A DNA stretch of 64,000 nt, from the NCBI RefSeq assembly GCF_011947225.1, contig NZ_JAATVW010000002.1, forward strand, positions 310,001-374,000, read 5' to 3'. Below are positions 16,667-25,065 of the stretch, piece after piece. The translations under genes and the position numbers were made by a program. Below the pieces are notes generated by a model, which saw only the letters and a program-made list of their open reading frames with translations, had not been told where the DNA came from and made no database searches. Position 1 is the stretch's first letter. Each line of letters opens with the position of its first letter. The DNA is from Planosporangium flavigriseum (GTDB lineage: Bacteria > Actinomycetota > Actinomycetes > Mycobacteriales > Micromonosporaceae).

Positions 16667-17623
16667 ATGCTGAAGCGGGTCGCGGTGATCGTGCTCGACG
16701 GTGTCGCGCCGTTCGAACTGGGCGTGGTGTGCGAGGTCTTCGGCACCGACCGGACCGCCGACGGCTTCCCCGGCTACCAGTTCGACACGTGCTCCCCGGA
16801 CGGCGTCCCGGTGCGCACCAAGTCCGGGTGGCTGCTCACCCCGACCGCCGACCTCGCCCCGGTCGAGCAGGCCGATCTGGTCGCCGTGCCCGCCTTCCCG
16901 GTCGGCTCCGATGTTCCGCCGGCGGTCCTCGCCGCGCTGCGCCGCGCCGCCGAGCGGGGGGCGTACGTCTTCTCGGTCTGCTCCGGGGCGTTCCTGCTCG
17001 CCGAGGCCGGGCTGCTGGACGGGCGGCGGGCCACCACCCACTGGATGTACGCCGACGAGTTGGCCCGGAAATACCCGAAGGTGTCGGTCGACCCGAACGT
17101 GCTCTACGTGGCCGAGGACAACATCGCCACCAGCGCCGGCACCGCGGCCGGCATCGACCTCTGCCTGCACCTGGTACGCCAGGAGCACGGCTCCGCGGTC
17201 GCCACGGCGCTGGCCCGGCGCATGGTCGTGCCGCCGCACCGCGACGGTGGGCAGGCGCAGTACGTGGAGGCGCCGCTGCCGCGTACCGCCGACGCCCCGA
17301 CCCTGGAGCCGCTGCTGTCCTGGCTGATCACCACGCTCCACGCCGACCACACGGTCGAGTCAATGGCCGCCCGGGCCCACATGTCCCCGCGTACGTTCGC
17401 CCGGCGGTTCCGGGCCGAGACCGGCACCACCCCGCACGACTGGTTGACCACCCAGCGGGTCCTGCTCGCCCGCCGGCTACTGGAGGACACCGACCTCGGC
17501 GTGGACGCGATCGCCGTCCGGGCCGGCTTCGGTACGGCCGCGATGCTGCGCCACCACTTCACGAAGCGCCTGGGCGCGACACCGCAGTCGTACCGGACGA
17601 CCTTCCGCAGCCGAGCCGCCTAG
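16667..17623 (+). CDS. GlxA/FtrA-type transcriptional regulator (DJ-1/PfpI plus AraC HTH)
   Basis: A 318-residue regulator. Residues 1-~170 form a DJ-1/PfpI-like (class I glutamine amidotransferase-like) sensor domain, with the elbow cysteine in FSVCSGAFLLAEAGLLDG near 103-120. Residues ~220-318 are an AraC-type double helix-turn-helix (AARAHMSPRTFARRFRAETG, then DAIAVRAGFGTAAMLRHHF). The ligand is unknown. It converges with the gamma-glutamyltransferase gene, and the two stop codons overlap. It is not part of the usual hpt-tilS neighbourhood. Confidence 0.9.
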   Translation: MLKRVAVIVLDGVAPFELGVVCEVFGTDRTADGFPGYQFDTCSPDGVPVRTKSGWLLTPTADLAPVEQADLVAVPAFPVGSDVPPAVLAALRRAAERGAYVFSVCSGAFLLAEAGLLDGRRATTHWMYADELARKYPKVSVDPNVLYVAEDNIATSAGTAAGIDLCLHLVRQEHGSAVATALARRMVVPPHRDGGQAQYVEAPLPRTADAPTLEPLLSWLITTLHADHTVESMAARAHMSPRTFARRFRAETGTTPHDWLTTQRVLLARRLLEDTDLGVDAIAVRAGFGTAAMLRHHFTKRLGATPQSYRTTFRSRAA

Positions 17624-19278
17624 TACCCCACGGCGCAGCCGTCCGCGCGGGGCTCGCTGCCGGCCACATAGCCGCCCGCCTCCGGCAGCCGCCAGATCGC
17701 CTGGCCGAACCCGAATCCGAGGTCGCCGGGATCGGACACGGTCACCTCGTGCCCGCGCCGGCGCAGCCCCTCGACCGCGGCCAGGCCCTCGTCGTCGGCC
17801 ACCAGGCCCGGCTCGACGCGTACCTCGGCGCCCGTGTGCCAGTACCAGCGGGGCCGGTCGAGGGCCGCCTGTGGGTCCAGGCCGTCGTCGACCGTCGACA
17901 GCACCAGCTGTACGTGCCCCTGCGGCTGCATGTGGCCGCCCATCACGCCGAACGGGCCCACCGCCTCGCCGCCGCGGGTGAGGAACCCCGGAATGATCGT
18001 GTGGAACGGCCGCTTGCCGGGCGCCGCGACGTTCGGATGCCCGTCCCAAAGGACGAAGCCGGCGCCCCGGTTCTGCAGGTTGAAGCCGGTGCCCGGCACG
18101 ACGACGTGCGAGCCGAACCCCATGTAGTTGGACTGGATCAAGCTGACCATCATGCCGTCGGCGTCGGCGGTGCAGAGGTAGACGGTGCCACCGCGCAGCG
18201 GGTCACCGGGCCCGGGTAACGATGCGCGATCAGAGATCAGAGCACGCCGCCGCGCCGAATATCCTTCATCGAGCAGCGCCGAAACCGGGGCCGCCACGAA
18301 ATCGGGGTCTGCCACGAAGGCGTGCGCGTCGGCGAAGCCGAGCTTCATCGCCTCGATCTGCCAGTGCAGCCGCTCCTCCAGCGAGGCGGCCGCCAGGTCG
18401 CACCCTTCGAGCACGTTGAGCGCGAGCAGCGCGGCGATGCCCTGCCCGTTGGGCGGGATCTCCCACACGTCGTATCCGCGGTAGCCGCATCCGATCGGCT
18501 CCAGCCAGGTGGAGGCGTGATTGGCCAGATCCTCGGCGGTGACCAGGCCACCGGTCTCCGCCGCGAAGTCGGCGATCGCCGCCGCGATCTCACCCCGGTA
18601 GAACGCCTCCGCGCGACTGTCGGCGATCAACCGCAGCGTCCGGGCGGCGTCCGGGTTGCGCCACCGCTCCCCCACCCGCGGTGCCCGCCCACCCGGCGCG
18701 AAGACCCGCGACCATTCGTCAAATTCGGGGCCGCTCAGCCCAGCGTGCAGCAGCCGGACGGCCCGATCCCAGCCGGCGGCCACCGTCGGGGAGACCGGAT
18801 ACCCCTGTTCGGCGTACGCCACGGCGTCGGTGAACAGGTCGGTGAACGGTAACGCGCCAAACCGTTCGTGCAGGTCACGCCAGCCGGCCGGCGCCCCGGG
18901 CACGGTCACCGGCAACCAGCCCCGCTCCGGGACCACCTCCGTGGCCTGGGCCTGCGCGCCACCCAGCGCTCCGGACGCGACCGTGCCGGCCCCGCGTTCA
19001 CGGATCAACTCCGGGGTGAACGCGGCTGGTGAACGGCCGGACGCGTTGAGCCCGTGCAGTTCCCGCCCGTCCCACACCAGGGCGAACAGGTCACCGCCGA
19101 TGTCGTTGGCGCCGGGCTGCACCACGGTCAGCGCGACCGCCGTCGCGATCGCCGCGTCGACGGCGTTCCCACCCCGGCGCAGGACGGCGAGGCCGGCGGC
19201 GGCGGCGAGCGGCTGGCTGGTCGCGACCGCGCCCCGAGGCGCGTAGACGGGCCTACGACCGTGGTGCGACAGCGGCAT
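17620..19278 (-). CDS. ggt: Gamma-glutamyltransferase family protein
   Basis: A 552-residue Ntn-hydrolase of the GGT family, which transfers or hydrolyses gamma-glutamyl groups from glutathione-like compounds. The N-terminal RRGGNAVDAAIATA block near 34-47 is diagnostic. The autoprocessing threonine is probably the Thr in GGTVYLCTADADG near 364. NYMGFGSHVVVPGTGFNLQN follows, as in the small subunit. There is no signal peptide, so a cytoplasmic location is inferred, which differs from the exported enzymes. It starts nine bases after tilS but has its own TAAGGT box. Confidence 0.92.
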   Translation of the reverse strand: MPLSHHGRRPVYAPRGAVATSQPLAAAAGLAVLRRGGNAVDAAIATAVALTVVQPGANDIGGDLFALVWDGRELHGLNASGRSPAAFTPELIRERGAGTVASGALGGAQAQATEVVPERGWLPVTVPGAPAGWRDLHERFGALPFTDLFTDAVAYAEQGYPVSPTVAAGWDRAVRLLHAGLSGPEFDEWSRVFAPGGRAPRVGERWRNPDAARTLRLIADSRAEAFYRGEIAAAIADFAAETGGLVTAEDLANHASTWLEPIGCGYRGYDVWEIPPNGQGIAALLALNVLEGCDLAAASLEERLHWQIEAMKLGFADAHAFVADPDFVAAPVSALLDEGYSARRRALISDRASLPGPGDPLRGGTVYLCTADADGMMVSLIQSNYMGFGSHVVVPGTGFNLQNRGAGFVLWDGHPNVAAPGKRPFHTIIPGFLTRGGEAVGPFGVMGGHMQPQGHVQLVLSTVDDGLDPQAALDRPRWYWHTGAEVRVEPGLVADDEGLAAVEGLRRRGHEVTVSDPGDLGFGFGQAIWRLPEAGGYVAGSEPRADGCAVGY

Positions 19279-19284
19279 GCCAGA

Positions 19285-19290
19285 ACCTTA
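19285..19290 (-). promoter_or_regulatory. Putative -10 box of ggt, overlapping the tilS stop codon
   Basis: TAAGGT on the minus strand ends six bases before the ggt ATG and includes the tilS TAA. This suggests independent, leaderless expression of ggt despite its close spacing to tilS. Confidence 0.45.
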
Positions 19291-20274
19291 GCCTTGCGAA
19301 GCTGTCAGCCGGCCGCCTTCGCGCACCACAAGTAGGGCACCGGGTAGGGCCACCGGCCCCTGCCCGTGCCACCGGGTGACGAGCGCGTCGAGCGCGTCGA
19401 CGTGCCGGGCGGACAGCGCCGACCCGCTCACGCCCAGCTTGCGGGCCCAGGAGTGCAGCACCCGGGTACGCAGCGCGGCCGGCAGCTCTGCCAGGGCGCT
19501 CACCCGTAAGCCGCCGTCGCCGTCGGCGGCGTCAACGGCTGCGGCGGCCGCGAGCCCGTCGAGCAGTTCGGTGTCTGCGGCGGCGAGCGCGGCGGCCCGC
19601 GCGAGGTTGCCCACCAGCCCCGGGCCGAGCGCCTCGGTCAGCGACGGGAGCAGCGCCCGTACGCGGGACCGGGCGTACGACGGGTCGGTGTTGTGCGGGT
19701 CATGCCACGGTTCGAGCCCGAGCGCCTCGCACGCCGCCGCCGTCTCCGCCCGCGCGACGTCGAGCAGGGGCCGCAGCAGCAGCACACCGTCGACCTCACG
19801 GCTGGCGGGCATCGCGGCCAGCCCGCGCGGACCGGCACCCCGCGCCAACGCCAGCAGTACGGTCTCGGCCTGGTCGTCGCGGGTGTGGCCGAGCAGCACC
19901 GCGCCGGCGCCCACCTGCCGCGCGGTGTCGATCAGCGCCTCATACCGCGCCTCCCGCGCCGCGGCTTCAGGACCGCCCACTCTCCCGTCTACCTCGACCC
20001 GCGTCGAAACCACGGGACTCAGGCCGAAAGCTTCTCCCCACTTGGCCACGGCCTCGGCGCGGTCGGCGGAGCCCAGCTGCAGTTGGTGGTCGACCGTGAC
20101 CAGGCCACAGCGAAGCCCCTGCCGGGGTGCTACGAACGCGGCGGCGGCCGCCAGAGCCAGCGAGTCGGCCCCGCCCGAGCAGGCCACCAGGACCAACGAC
20201 TGCGCGGGAAGGCCGGCGAGGGCCCGGCGTACCGCGACCCGCACCGCGGCCACGGACGGCGCGAGCGTAGCCAT
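19288..20274 (-). CDS. tilS: tRNA(Ile)-lysidine synthetase
   Basis: TilS converts the wobble C34 of tRNA-Ile(CAU) to lysidine using ATP and lysine, preventing methionine misreading. The PP-loop ATPase motif VACSGGADSLALA lies near 32-44. LLGHTRDDQAETVLLALARG near 127-146 is the second conserved block. It has the short ~330-residue actinobacterial form without the long C-terminal domain. Five bases separate it from the upstream zinc protease, indicating one operon with it and dacB. Confidence 0.95.
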   Translation of the reverse strand: MATLAPSVAAVRVAVRRALAGLPAQSLVLVACSGGADSLALAAAAAFVAPRQGLRCGLVTVDHQLQLGSADRAEAVAKWGEAFGLSPVVSTRVEVDGRVGGPEAAAREARYEALIDTARQVGAGAVLLGHTRDDQAETVLLALARGAGPRGLAAMPASREVDGVLLLRPLLDVARAETAAACEALGLEPWHDPHNTDPSYARSRVRALLPSLTEALGPGLVGNLARAAALAAADTELLDGLAAAAAVDAADGDGGLRVSALAELPAALRTRVLHSWARKLGVSGSALSARHVDALDALVTRWHGQGPVALPGALLVVREGGRLTASQG

Positions 20275-20279
20275 CTGGG

Positions 20280-21341
20280 TCAGGCGGCGGATCCGCTGCC
20301 GCAGACGCGGGCGATCCAGGCGTCCGGGTCGCTCAGCTCGGCCAGCCTCGGCAGGGTCAGCGGAGACTGCCAGACCCGGTTGAACTCGGTCATCCCGACC
20401 CGCTCGACCACCGTGTGGACGAACTTGCGGCCCTCCGCGTACTGGCGCAGCTTCACCTCGATGCCGAGCAGCCGGCGTACCACCCGTTCAAGCGGGTTGG
20501 CCGCCTCCCGCCGCTGGTTGAACTTGCTGCGGATCGCGTCGACCGAGGGCACGACCTGCGGGCCCACCCCGTCCATCACGAACTCGGCGTGCCCCTCCAG
20601 CAACGTCATCAGCGCCGTCAGGCGGTCGAGAATGCGACGCTGGGCGGGCGTCTGCACCAGATCGAGGACGGATGCCCGGCTGTCCGGATTGCGCACCGAC
20701 TCGGCCAGCGCCCCCACCGCGTTGCGTAGGCGCTCCAGCAGCTGCTCGCGGTCGAGCTGCGCGGCGTCGACGAACGCCTGCACCTCCCCGAGGAAGTGCC
20801 CGCGCAGCCACGGCACCGCGGTGAACTGGGTGCGGTGGGTGACCTCGTGCAGGCAGACCCACAGCCGGAAGTCACGGGGGTCGGCGCCCAGCTTGCGCTC
20901 CACGTCGACGATGTTGGGCGCGACGAGCAGGAGCTGCCCCGGGTCGGCCGAGAAGACCTCGTACTGCCCGAGAACCCGGCCGGACAGGTACGCGAGGACG
21001 GTGCCGGCCTGCACACCGGTGACCCGGCCACCGATGGCGGACGCGAGCGGGGTCGGTGGGCGGCCGCCGGCCAGGCGCTCCGCGAGCGGCGTGACGACCT
21101 GCCGCAGGCCCTCGATGTTGGTCGCCGCCCAGTCGCGCCGGTCGACGACCCGTACGCCCGGATCTGGCCCCACCGGGCGCAGCTGGGTGTACTCGAGCAC
21201 GTGGCCGGCGGCCTCGTCGGTGAGCCGCCGAAGATCGGCGACGACCTCGCGGGCCTCGTCGTACGACACCTGTGGACCGGTCCGGCCCAGCCTCGCGGCG
21301 GTCGCCGCGGCCAGGTCCCAGTCGACGAACTGCTGAGCCAT
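20280..21341 (-). CDS. Zinc-dependent metalloprotease-like protein (DUF2342 / F420-associated family)
   Basis: A 353-residue protein beginning MAQQFVDWDLAAATAARL. It has a zinc-binding HEVTH in CLHEVTHRTQF near 163-173 and a downstream acidic ligand region (LLEGHAEFVMDGVG). This matches the actinobacterial DUF2342 family that sits between dacB and tilS. The F420 label is historical and no F420 role is shown. The ATG at 21341 follows GGTGGGG by a few bases, and the upstream extension of the frame would be Arg-rich and implausible. Confidence 0.88.
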   Translation of the reverse strand: MAQQFVDWDLAAATAARLGRTGPQVSYDEAREVVADLRRLTDEAAGHVLEYTQLRPVGPDPGVRVVDRRDWAATNIEGLRQVVTPLAERLAGGRPPTPLASAIGGRVTGVQAGTVLAYLSGRVLGQYEVFSADPGQLLLVAPNIVDVERKLGADPRDFRLWVCLHEVTHRTQFTAVPWLRGHFLGEVQAFVDAAQLDREQLLERLRNAVGALAESVRNPDSRASVLDLVQTPAQRRILDRLTALMTLLEGHAEFVMDGVGPQVVPSVDAIRSKFNQRREAANPLERVVRRLLGIEVKLRQYAEGRKFVHTVVERVGMTEFNRVWQSPLTLPRLAELSDPDAWIARVCGSGSAA

Positions 21342-21390
21342 GTCCCCACCGTACCCGCGCCGCGCTCGCCGCGATCTCAACCGGCGATGA

Positions 21391-22803
21391 TCAGTGGCAG
21401 CCGCACGACGCCAACCCGGCCGCCACCCGGTCCAGGGCCTGCTGCCCCGATGAGGGGACGCCGTCGGGCGGCGGCGCCGCGGATGCGATGAAGGCAAACA
21501 CCAGCGGCCGGCCGTCCGCGTCGACAGCGATGCCGGCGATGGCGTTCACACTGCTCAGGCTGCCGGTCTTCGCCCGGACGACGCCGGCTGCGGCGTTGCC
21601 GTTCGTCGGCTTGCGGTACCGGTCACGCAGCGTGCCCGACCATCCGCCCACCGGCAGTCCGGAGAAGATCACGCGCAGGTCCGGGTGCTCCGGCTTGACC
21701 GCGAGCAGCAGCGCGTCGGTCAGCAGGGCCGGGGTCACCCGGTTCAGCCGGGACAGCCCGCTGGCGTCGCTCAGGGTCAGACCGTCCACCGGCAGTCCCA
21801 GCTCGCCGAGGACGGTACGCATCGCTGCGGCGGCGCCGGCGAACGTACCCGGCTGATTGCGGGCGAGCGCGACCTGTCGGGCGAGGCATTCGGCGACGAC
21901 GTTGTCGCTTTCGGTGAGCATCATCTCGACCAGCCGGTCCACGGGCGGGGATTCGACCAGCCCGAGCTGGGCGGCCCCGGCCGGCGCGGTGCCGGGTACG
22001 ACCGCTGAAGGCGCCACCCCGAGCGCGGCGGCGAACGCCTTGCCGGCGTCGAGGTCCGGGGTGGGCGTGCGTGGGCTGGTCCCGTGCGGGCCGGCCGGCG
22101 TCGTACGGCCACCATTGATCATCAGGGCCGTGATCGGGGACGCGTTCCCACTGGAGACGATGTCGCTGTCCCAGCCGGGGCCGGTGGCCGCGGGACCGAA
22201 CAGCGAGCTGTCGACGACCACCCGGGCCGGGGCAGTGCCGCCCAGCGCCTGCTTGACCTGGGCGGCCAGCTGGTCGAGCCGGGCGGAGTCGGCGTACGTG
22301 CGCTGCTCGCCGGCACCGAGCGTGGGGTCGCCGCCACCGACGAGCACCACTTCGCCCGGGTTCGCGCCCGCCACCGCCCGGGTGGGCAGCCGGTACGCCG
22401 GGCCCCGCGCCTTGAGCACGGCCTCCGCGGTCAGCAGCTTCAGCGTCGACGCCGGGATGATCGACGCGCCCGAGTTCTGGTCGAACAGCCGCTGTCCGGT
22501 CAGGGCGTCGACAACGGAGACGTTGGTCTGGGCACCGAGCGCGGGGTCGCGCAGCAGCGGGCCCAGCGCAGCTGCGACGCCGCTCGCGGTAGGGGCCACG
22601 GCGGCGCTGCCGGCCGCGGCGAGGACGGGCTGAGCCGGCTGGACCGGAGTACCTGAGCGCCAGGAACGATCAGGCGCACCGAGTAGGCGACCGACGGCGT
22701 CGGGCGCGAGCTTGACGGCGCCGAGCGCAGCCAGCTCGGCGCAGAGCAGGCATACCACGGTAACGATCAAGCCCCGCAGCAGTTGTGGCCTTCGCCTCGC
22801 CAT
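21391..22803 (-). CDS. dacB: D-alanyl-D-alanine carboxypeptidase/endopeptidase (PBP4, peptidase S13)
   Basis: This enzyme trims D-Ala from, or cleaves cross-links in, peptidoglycan outside the membrane. The 470-residue product has an N-terminal signal anchor (about 9-32, GLIVTVVCLLCAELAALGA). The penicillin-binding motifs are ASTLKLL (nucleophile Ser near 113), TESDN near 298 and RAKTGS near 410. The ATG at 22803 is preceded in frame by a GTG at 22806. Divergent ppa shares the 114-base upstream region. It heads the dacB-metalloprotease-tilS operon. Confidence 0.94.
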   Translation of the reverse strand: MARRRPQLLRGLIVTVVCLLCAELAALGAVKLAPDAVGRLLGAPDRSWRSGTPVQPAQPVLAAAGSAAVAPTASGVAAALGPLLRDPALGAQTNVSVVDALTGQRLFDQNSGASIIPASTLKLLTAEAVLKARGPAYRLPTRAVAGANPGEVVLVGGGDPTLGAGEQRTYADSARLDQLAAQVKQALGGTAPARVVVDSSLFGPAATGPGWDSDIVSSGNASPITALMINGGRTTPAGPHGTSPRTPTPDLDAGKAFAAALGVAPSAVVPGTAPAGAAQLGLVESPPVDRLVEMMLTESDNVVAECLARQVALARNQPGTFAGAAAAMRTVLGELGLPVDGLTLSDASGLSRLNRVTPALLTDALLLAVKPEHPDLRVIFSGLPVGGWSGTLRDRYRKPTNGNAAAGVVRAKTGSLSSVNAIAGIAVDADGRPLVFAFIASAAPPPDGVPSSGQQALDRVAAGLASCGCH

Positions 22804-22923
22804 CACACCCTCGCTCCAGTCCCCGGACGACCGTAAGGAGACTAGTCAACAACTAATGCGTGGATACGGTCGTCGCGGGAACTGTCCTGCGAGCGCTACG
22901 GCGCGGACTAGAGGGAGCCGATG

Positions 22924-23472
22924 ATGGAATTCGACGTAACGGTCGAAATCCCCAAGGGGCAGCGCAACAAGTACGAGGTGGACCACGAAACTGGGCGTAT
23001 TCGCCTAGATCGTACGCTTTTCACCGCGACACAGTACCCGGCGGACTACGGATTCATCGAGGGCACCCTCGGCGACGACGGCGATCCACTGGACGCGCTG
23101 GTACTCCTGCAGGAGCCCACGTTTCCCGGCTGCCTGATCCGCTGCCGCGCCATCGGCATGTTCCGCATGACGGACGAAAAGGGCGGCGACGACAAGGTGC
23201 TCTGCGTGCCGGCCGACGACCCGCGCCAGGAGCACCTGCGTGACATCCACCACCTGCCGGAGTTCGACCGGATGGAGATCCAGCACTTCTTCGAGGTCTA
23301 CAAGGAACTCGAACCCGGCAAGAGCGTCGAGGGCGCGACCTGGGTCGGCCGCCACGACGCCGAAGCGGAGATCGAGAAGTCGCGGGACCGCTACCGCGAG
23401 GGGATCGAGGCCGGCACCTACCACGACCCGGGCGTGCAGACGCTCACCCAACCGGCACCGGCGCACGACTGA
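22924..23472 (+). CDS. ppa: Inorganic pyrophosphatase, family I
   Basis: A soluble enzyme that hydrolyses pyrophosphate to drive biosynthetic reactions. The 182-residue protein has the metal-binding signature [10 protein letters not shown] near 53-62 and the N-terminal [19 protein letters not shown] block. Two ATGs lie in tandem (22921, 22924). AGGGAG sits six bases from the second, which I prefer. It is divergent from dacB and convergent with eccD, with a strong hairpin after it. Confidence 0.96.
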   Translation: MEFDVTVEIPKGQRNKYEVDHETGRIRLDRTLFTATQYPADYGFIEGTLGDDGDPLDALVLLQEPTFPGCLIRCRAIGMFRMTDEKGGDDKVLCVPADDPRQEHLRDIHHLPEFDRMEIQHFFEVYKELEPGKSVEGATWVGRHDAEAEIEKSRDRYREGIEAGTYHDPGVQTLTQPAPAHD

Positions 23473-23492
23473 CGATCACAGACGCTTGCCGC

Positions 23493-23535
23493 ACGATCGG
23501 CACTGCTCGCGTCCACCGCGAGCCGTGCCGATCGT
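23493..23535. terminator. Bidirectional hairpin between ppa and eccD
   Basis: Nested inverted repeat: outer arms ACGATCGGCAC and GTGCCGATCGT, inner arms GCTCGCG and CGCGAGC, loop TCCAC. It lies between the two convergent stop codons, so it can terminate both genes. Confidence 0.8.
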
Positions 23536-23539
23536 CGTT

Positions 23540-24925
23540 TCATGAGGTCAGGGTGCGCACCAGGCTGTACAGCTCGAGGACCGCGCAGGCGATCGGGAGC
23601 ACCGACACCACGCACAGCGCATCGAGCACGTCCGCGGCCCGGCCCAGGTAGGGCGACGGAGAACGCTGGGCGTACCGGGCCCCGGCCAGCGCGACCAGTA
23701 CCGCCAGGACCGCGACACCGAACGCGCCGCCGAGTGCCATCCCTGCGCCGCCGGTGATGAACAAACGAGCGGCCAGTAGGGCGAACCCGGCGATCCCGGC
23801 CGCGAGCAGCGGCAGCCGCTGGCGGATGGTCACGAACAGCCGCGCCCGGAGCAGCAGGGCCCCGGAGGCGACCGCGACCAGCAGCCCGGTGGCCAGACCA
23901 CCGGTGCGGGACAGCAGCAGCGACGCCGCGACGCCCGCAACGGTCAACCCCAGCAGCATGCCGGTGAGGATTTCGTCGGTACGGGCAACAGCCGCGAAGA
24001 CCCGTTGCCGCTCGGGCTGCGGCTCCAGGCCCTGGCCGCTGGCGGACACGTCCGCCGGCAGCGTGGTGGCCGGCATGGGCAGTTTGCCGAGCCGGATCGC
24101 GATCAGCGGCACCACGCTGATGCCCGCGACCAGCAGAGCGAGTAGCGCTGCGGCGGCGCCGGCCGCCGAGGTGAAGTGGCCGATCGCCGCGGCTACCGCA
24201 CCCAGCACACCCGCAGTCGCGCCGGCGACGAACAGGCGCAGCGCGTACCCGACACCGACCACGCCGATCAGCGCGACAAGCAGCAAGATCGTGGCGCCGA
24301 CGAGGAGGTTCCACTCGTCCGGGGCTCCCCTGCCCTGCCGCAGCACCAGCAGACCGCCCACGAACGCGAACGGAAGCGCACCGGCCGCCAGCGTCGCACC
24401 GACCGGCCCGTCACCGTAGGCCCGGGACGCCACCGCCCCGACGACGAGCAGCAGTACGCAGACGCCCAGGGCGACCAGCCCGGGCACCGTCCACGGCGGC
24501 CCGGAGCGCAGCACCGCCGCCAACCCGATCGCCAACGCGATCCCAGCCGCCACCAGACCCGTCGCCCGGCTGGCCCGGTCGCTCCAGCCCACCCCGTACC
24601 GGCGGGCCCCGGCGGCGATCGCCTCCACGACGTCGTCGTACTCCAGCTCCGGCCACTCGACGCGGGCCGGCACCAGGTGCAGCACGGCTCCGTCGCGTAC
24701 GCCCTGGGCCGACAGCGGCGAAGCGGTGGACAGCGCCGTGCCGTCGCCGCGGCGCAGCAGCCACCCGCCGTGGCGCTCGCCGTCGTCGGCGAGGCCCTCC
24801 CCGGCGTGGGCGAGCAGCTCCGGCAGCAGCTCGGCGAGGGGCACGCCGTCCGGCAGCGCGACATCGACGCGTCGCTGTGGCGAGCTGATCGTCACCCGGG
24901 CTAGACCGGTCGATGGGGCTGGCAC
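23540..24925 (-). CDS. eccD: Type VII secretion integral membrane protein EccD
   Basis: EccD forms the polytopic membrane core of ESX/type VII secretion. The 461 residues consist of an N-terminal ubiquitin-like cytoplasmic domain (about 1-95, VTISSPQRRVDVALPDGVPL onward) followed by about eleven hydrophobic helices from ~125 to the end. AGGAG sits six bases before the GTG at 24925. It is divergent from eccC, unlike classical ESX loci where both run in the same direction, and it converges with ppa. Confidence 0.9.
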   Translation of the reverse strand: MPAPSTGLARVTISSPQRRVDVALPDGVPLAELLPELLAHAGEGLADDGERHGGWLLRRGDGTALSTASPLSAQGVRDGAVLHLVPARVEWPELEYDDVVEAIAAGARRYGVGWSDRASRATGLVAAGIALAIGLAAVLRSGPPWTVPGLVALGVCVLLLVVGAVASRAYGDGPVGATLAAGALPFAFVGGLLVLRQGRGAPDEWNLLVGATILLLVALIGVVGVGYALRLFVAGATAGVLGAVAAAIGHFTSAAGAAAALLALLVAGISVVPLIAIRLGKLPMPATTLPADVSASGQGLEPQPERQRVFAAVARTDEILTGMLLGLTVAGVAASLLLSRTGGLATGLLVAVASGALLLRARLFVTIRQRLPLLAAGIAGFALLAARLFITGGAGMALGGAFGVAVLAVLVALAGARYAQRSPSPYLGRAADVLDALCVVSVLPIACAVLELYSLVRTLTS

Positions 24926-24976
24926 CCGGTACTCCTACCACGAACGACCGGCCAGACGAAACCCGCATCGACCGCC

Positions 24977-24982
24977 TAGCAT
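24977..24982 (+). promoter_or_regulatory. Putative -10 box of the eccC-mycP unit
   Basis: TAGCAT ends seven bases before the GTG of the mini-ORF that precedes eccC. That spacing would make the mini-ORF leaderless. Confidence 0.45.
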
Positions 24983-24989
24983 GCGTGGC

Positions 24990-25061
24990 GTGAGCGAGCG
25001 AAGCGAGCGAACCGGAGGCTCAGTCCGCGGACGAAAGTCGTCACCGAGCGTAGCGAGGTGA
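24990..25061 (+). CDS. 23-codon MSER-type mini-ORF upstream of eccC
   Basis: GTG at 24990 opens a 23-residue frame that starts with SERSERTGGSVRGRK after the initiator and ends in a TGA five bases before the eccC ATG. The end of the mini-ORF (GAGGTGA) is also the eccC Shine-Dalgarno. A near relative lies directly before ridA (44509-44577). An in-frame ATG at 24981 would extend it by three residues. Whether the peptide matters or only its translation does is unknown. Confidence 0.45.
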   Translation: MSERSERTGGSVRGRKSSPSVAR

Positions 25062-25065
25062 CGGC

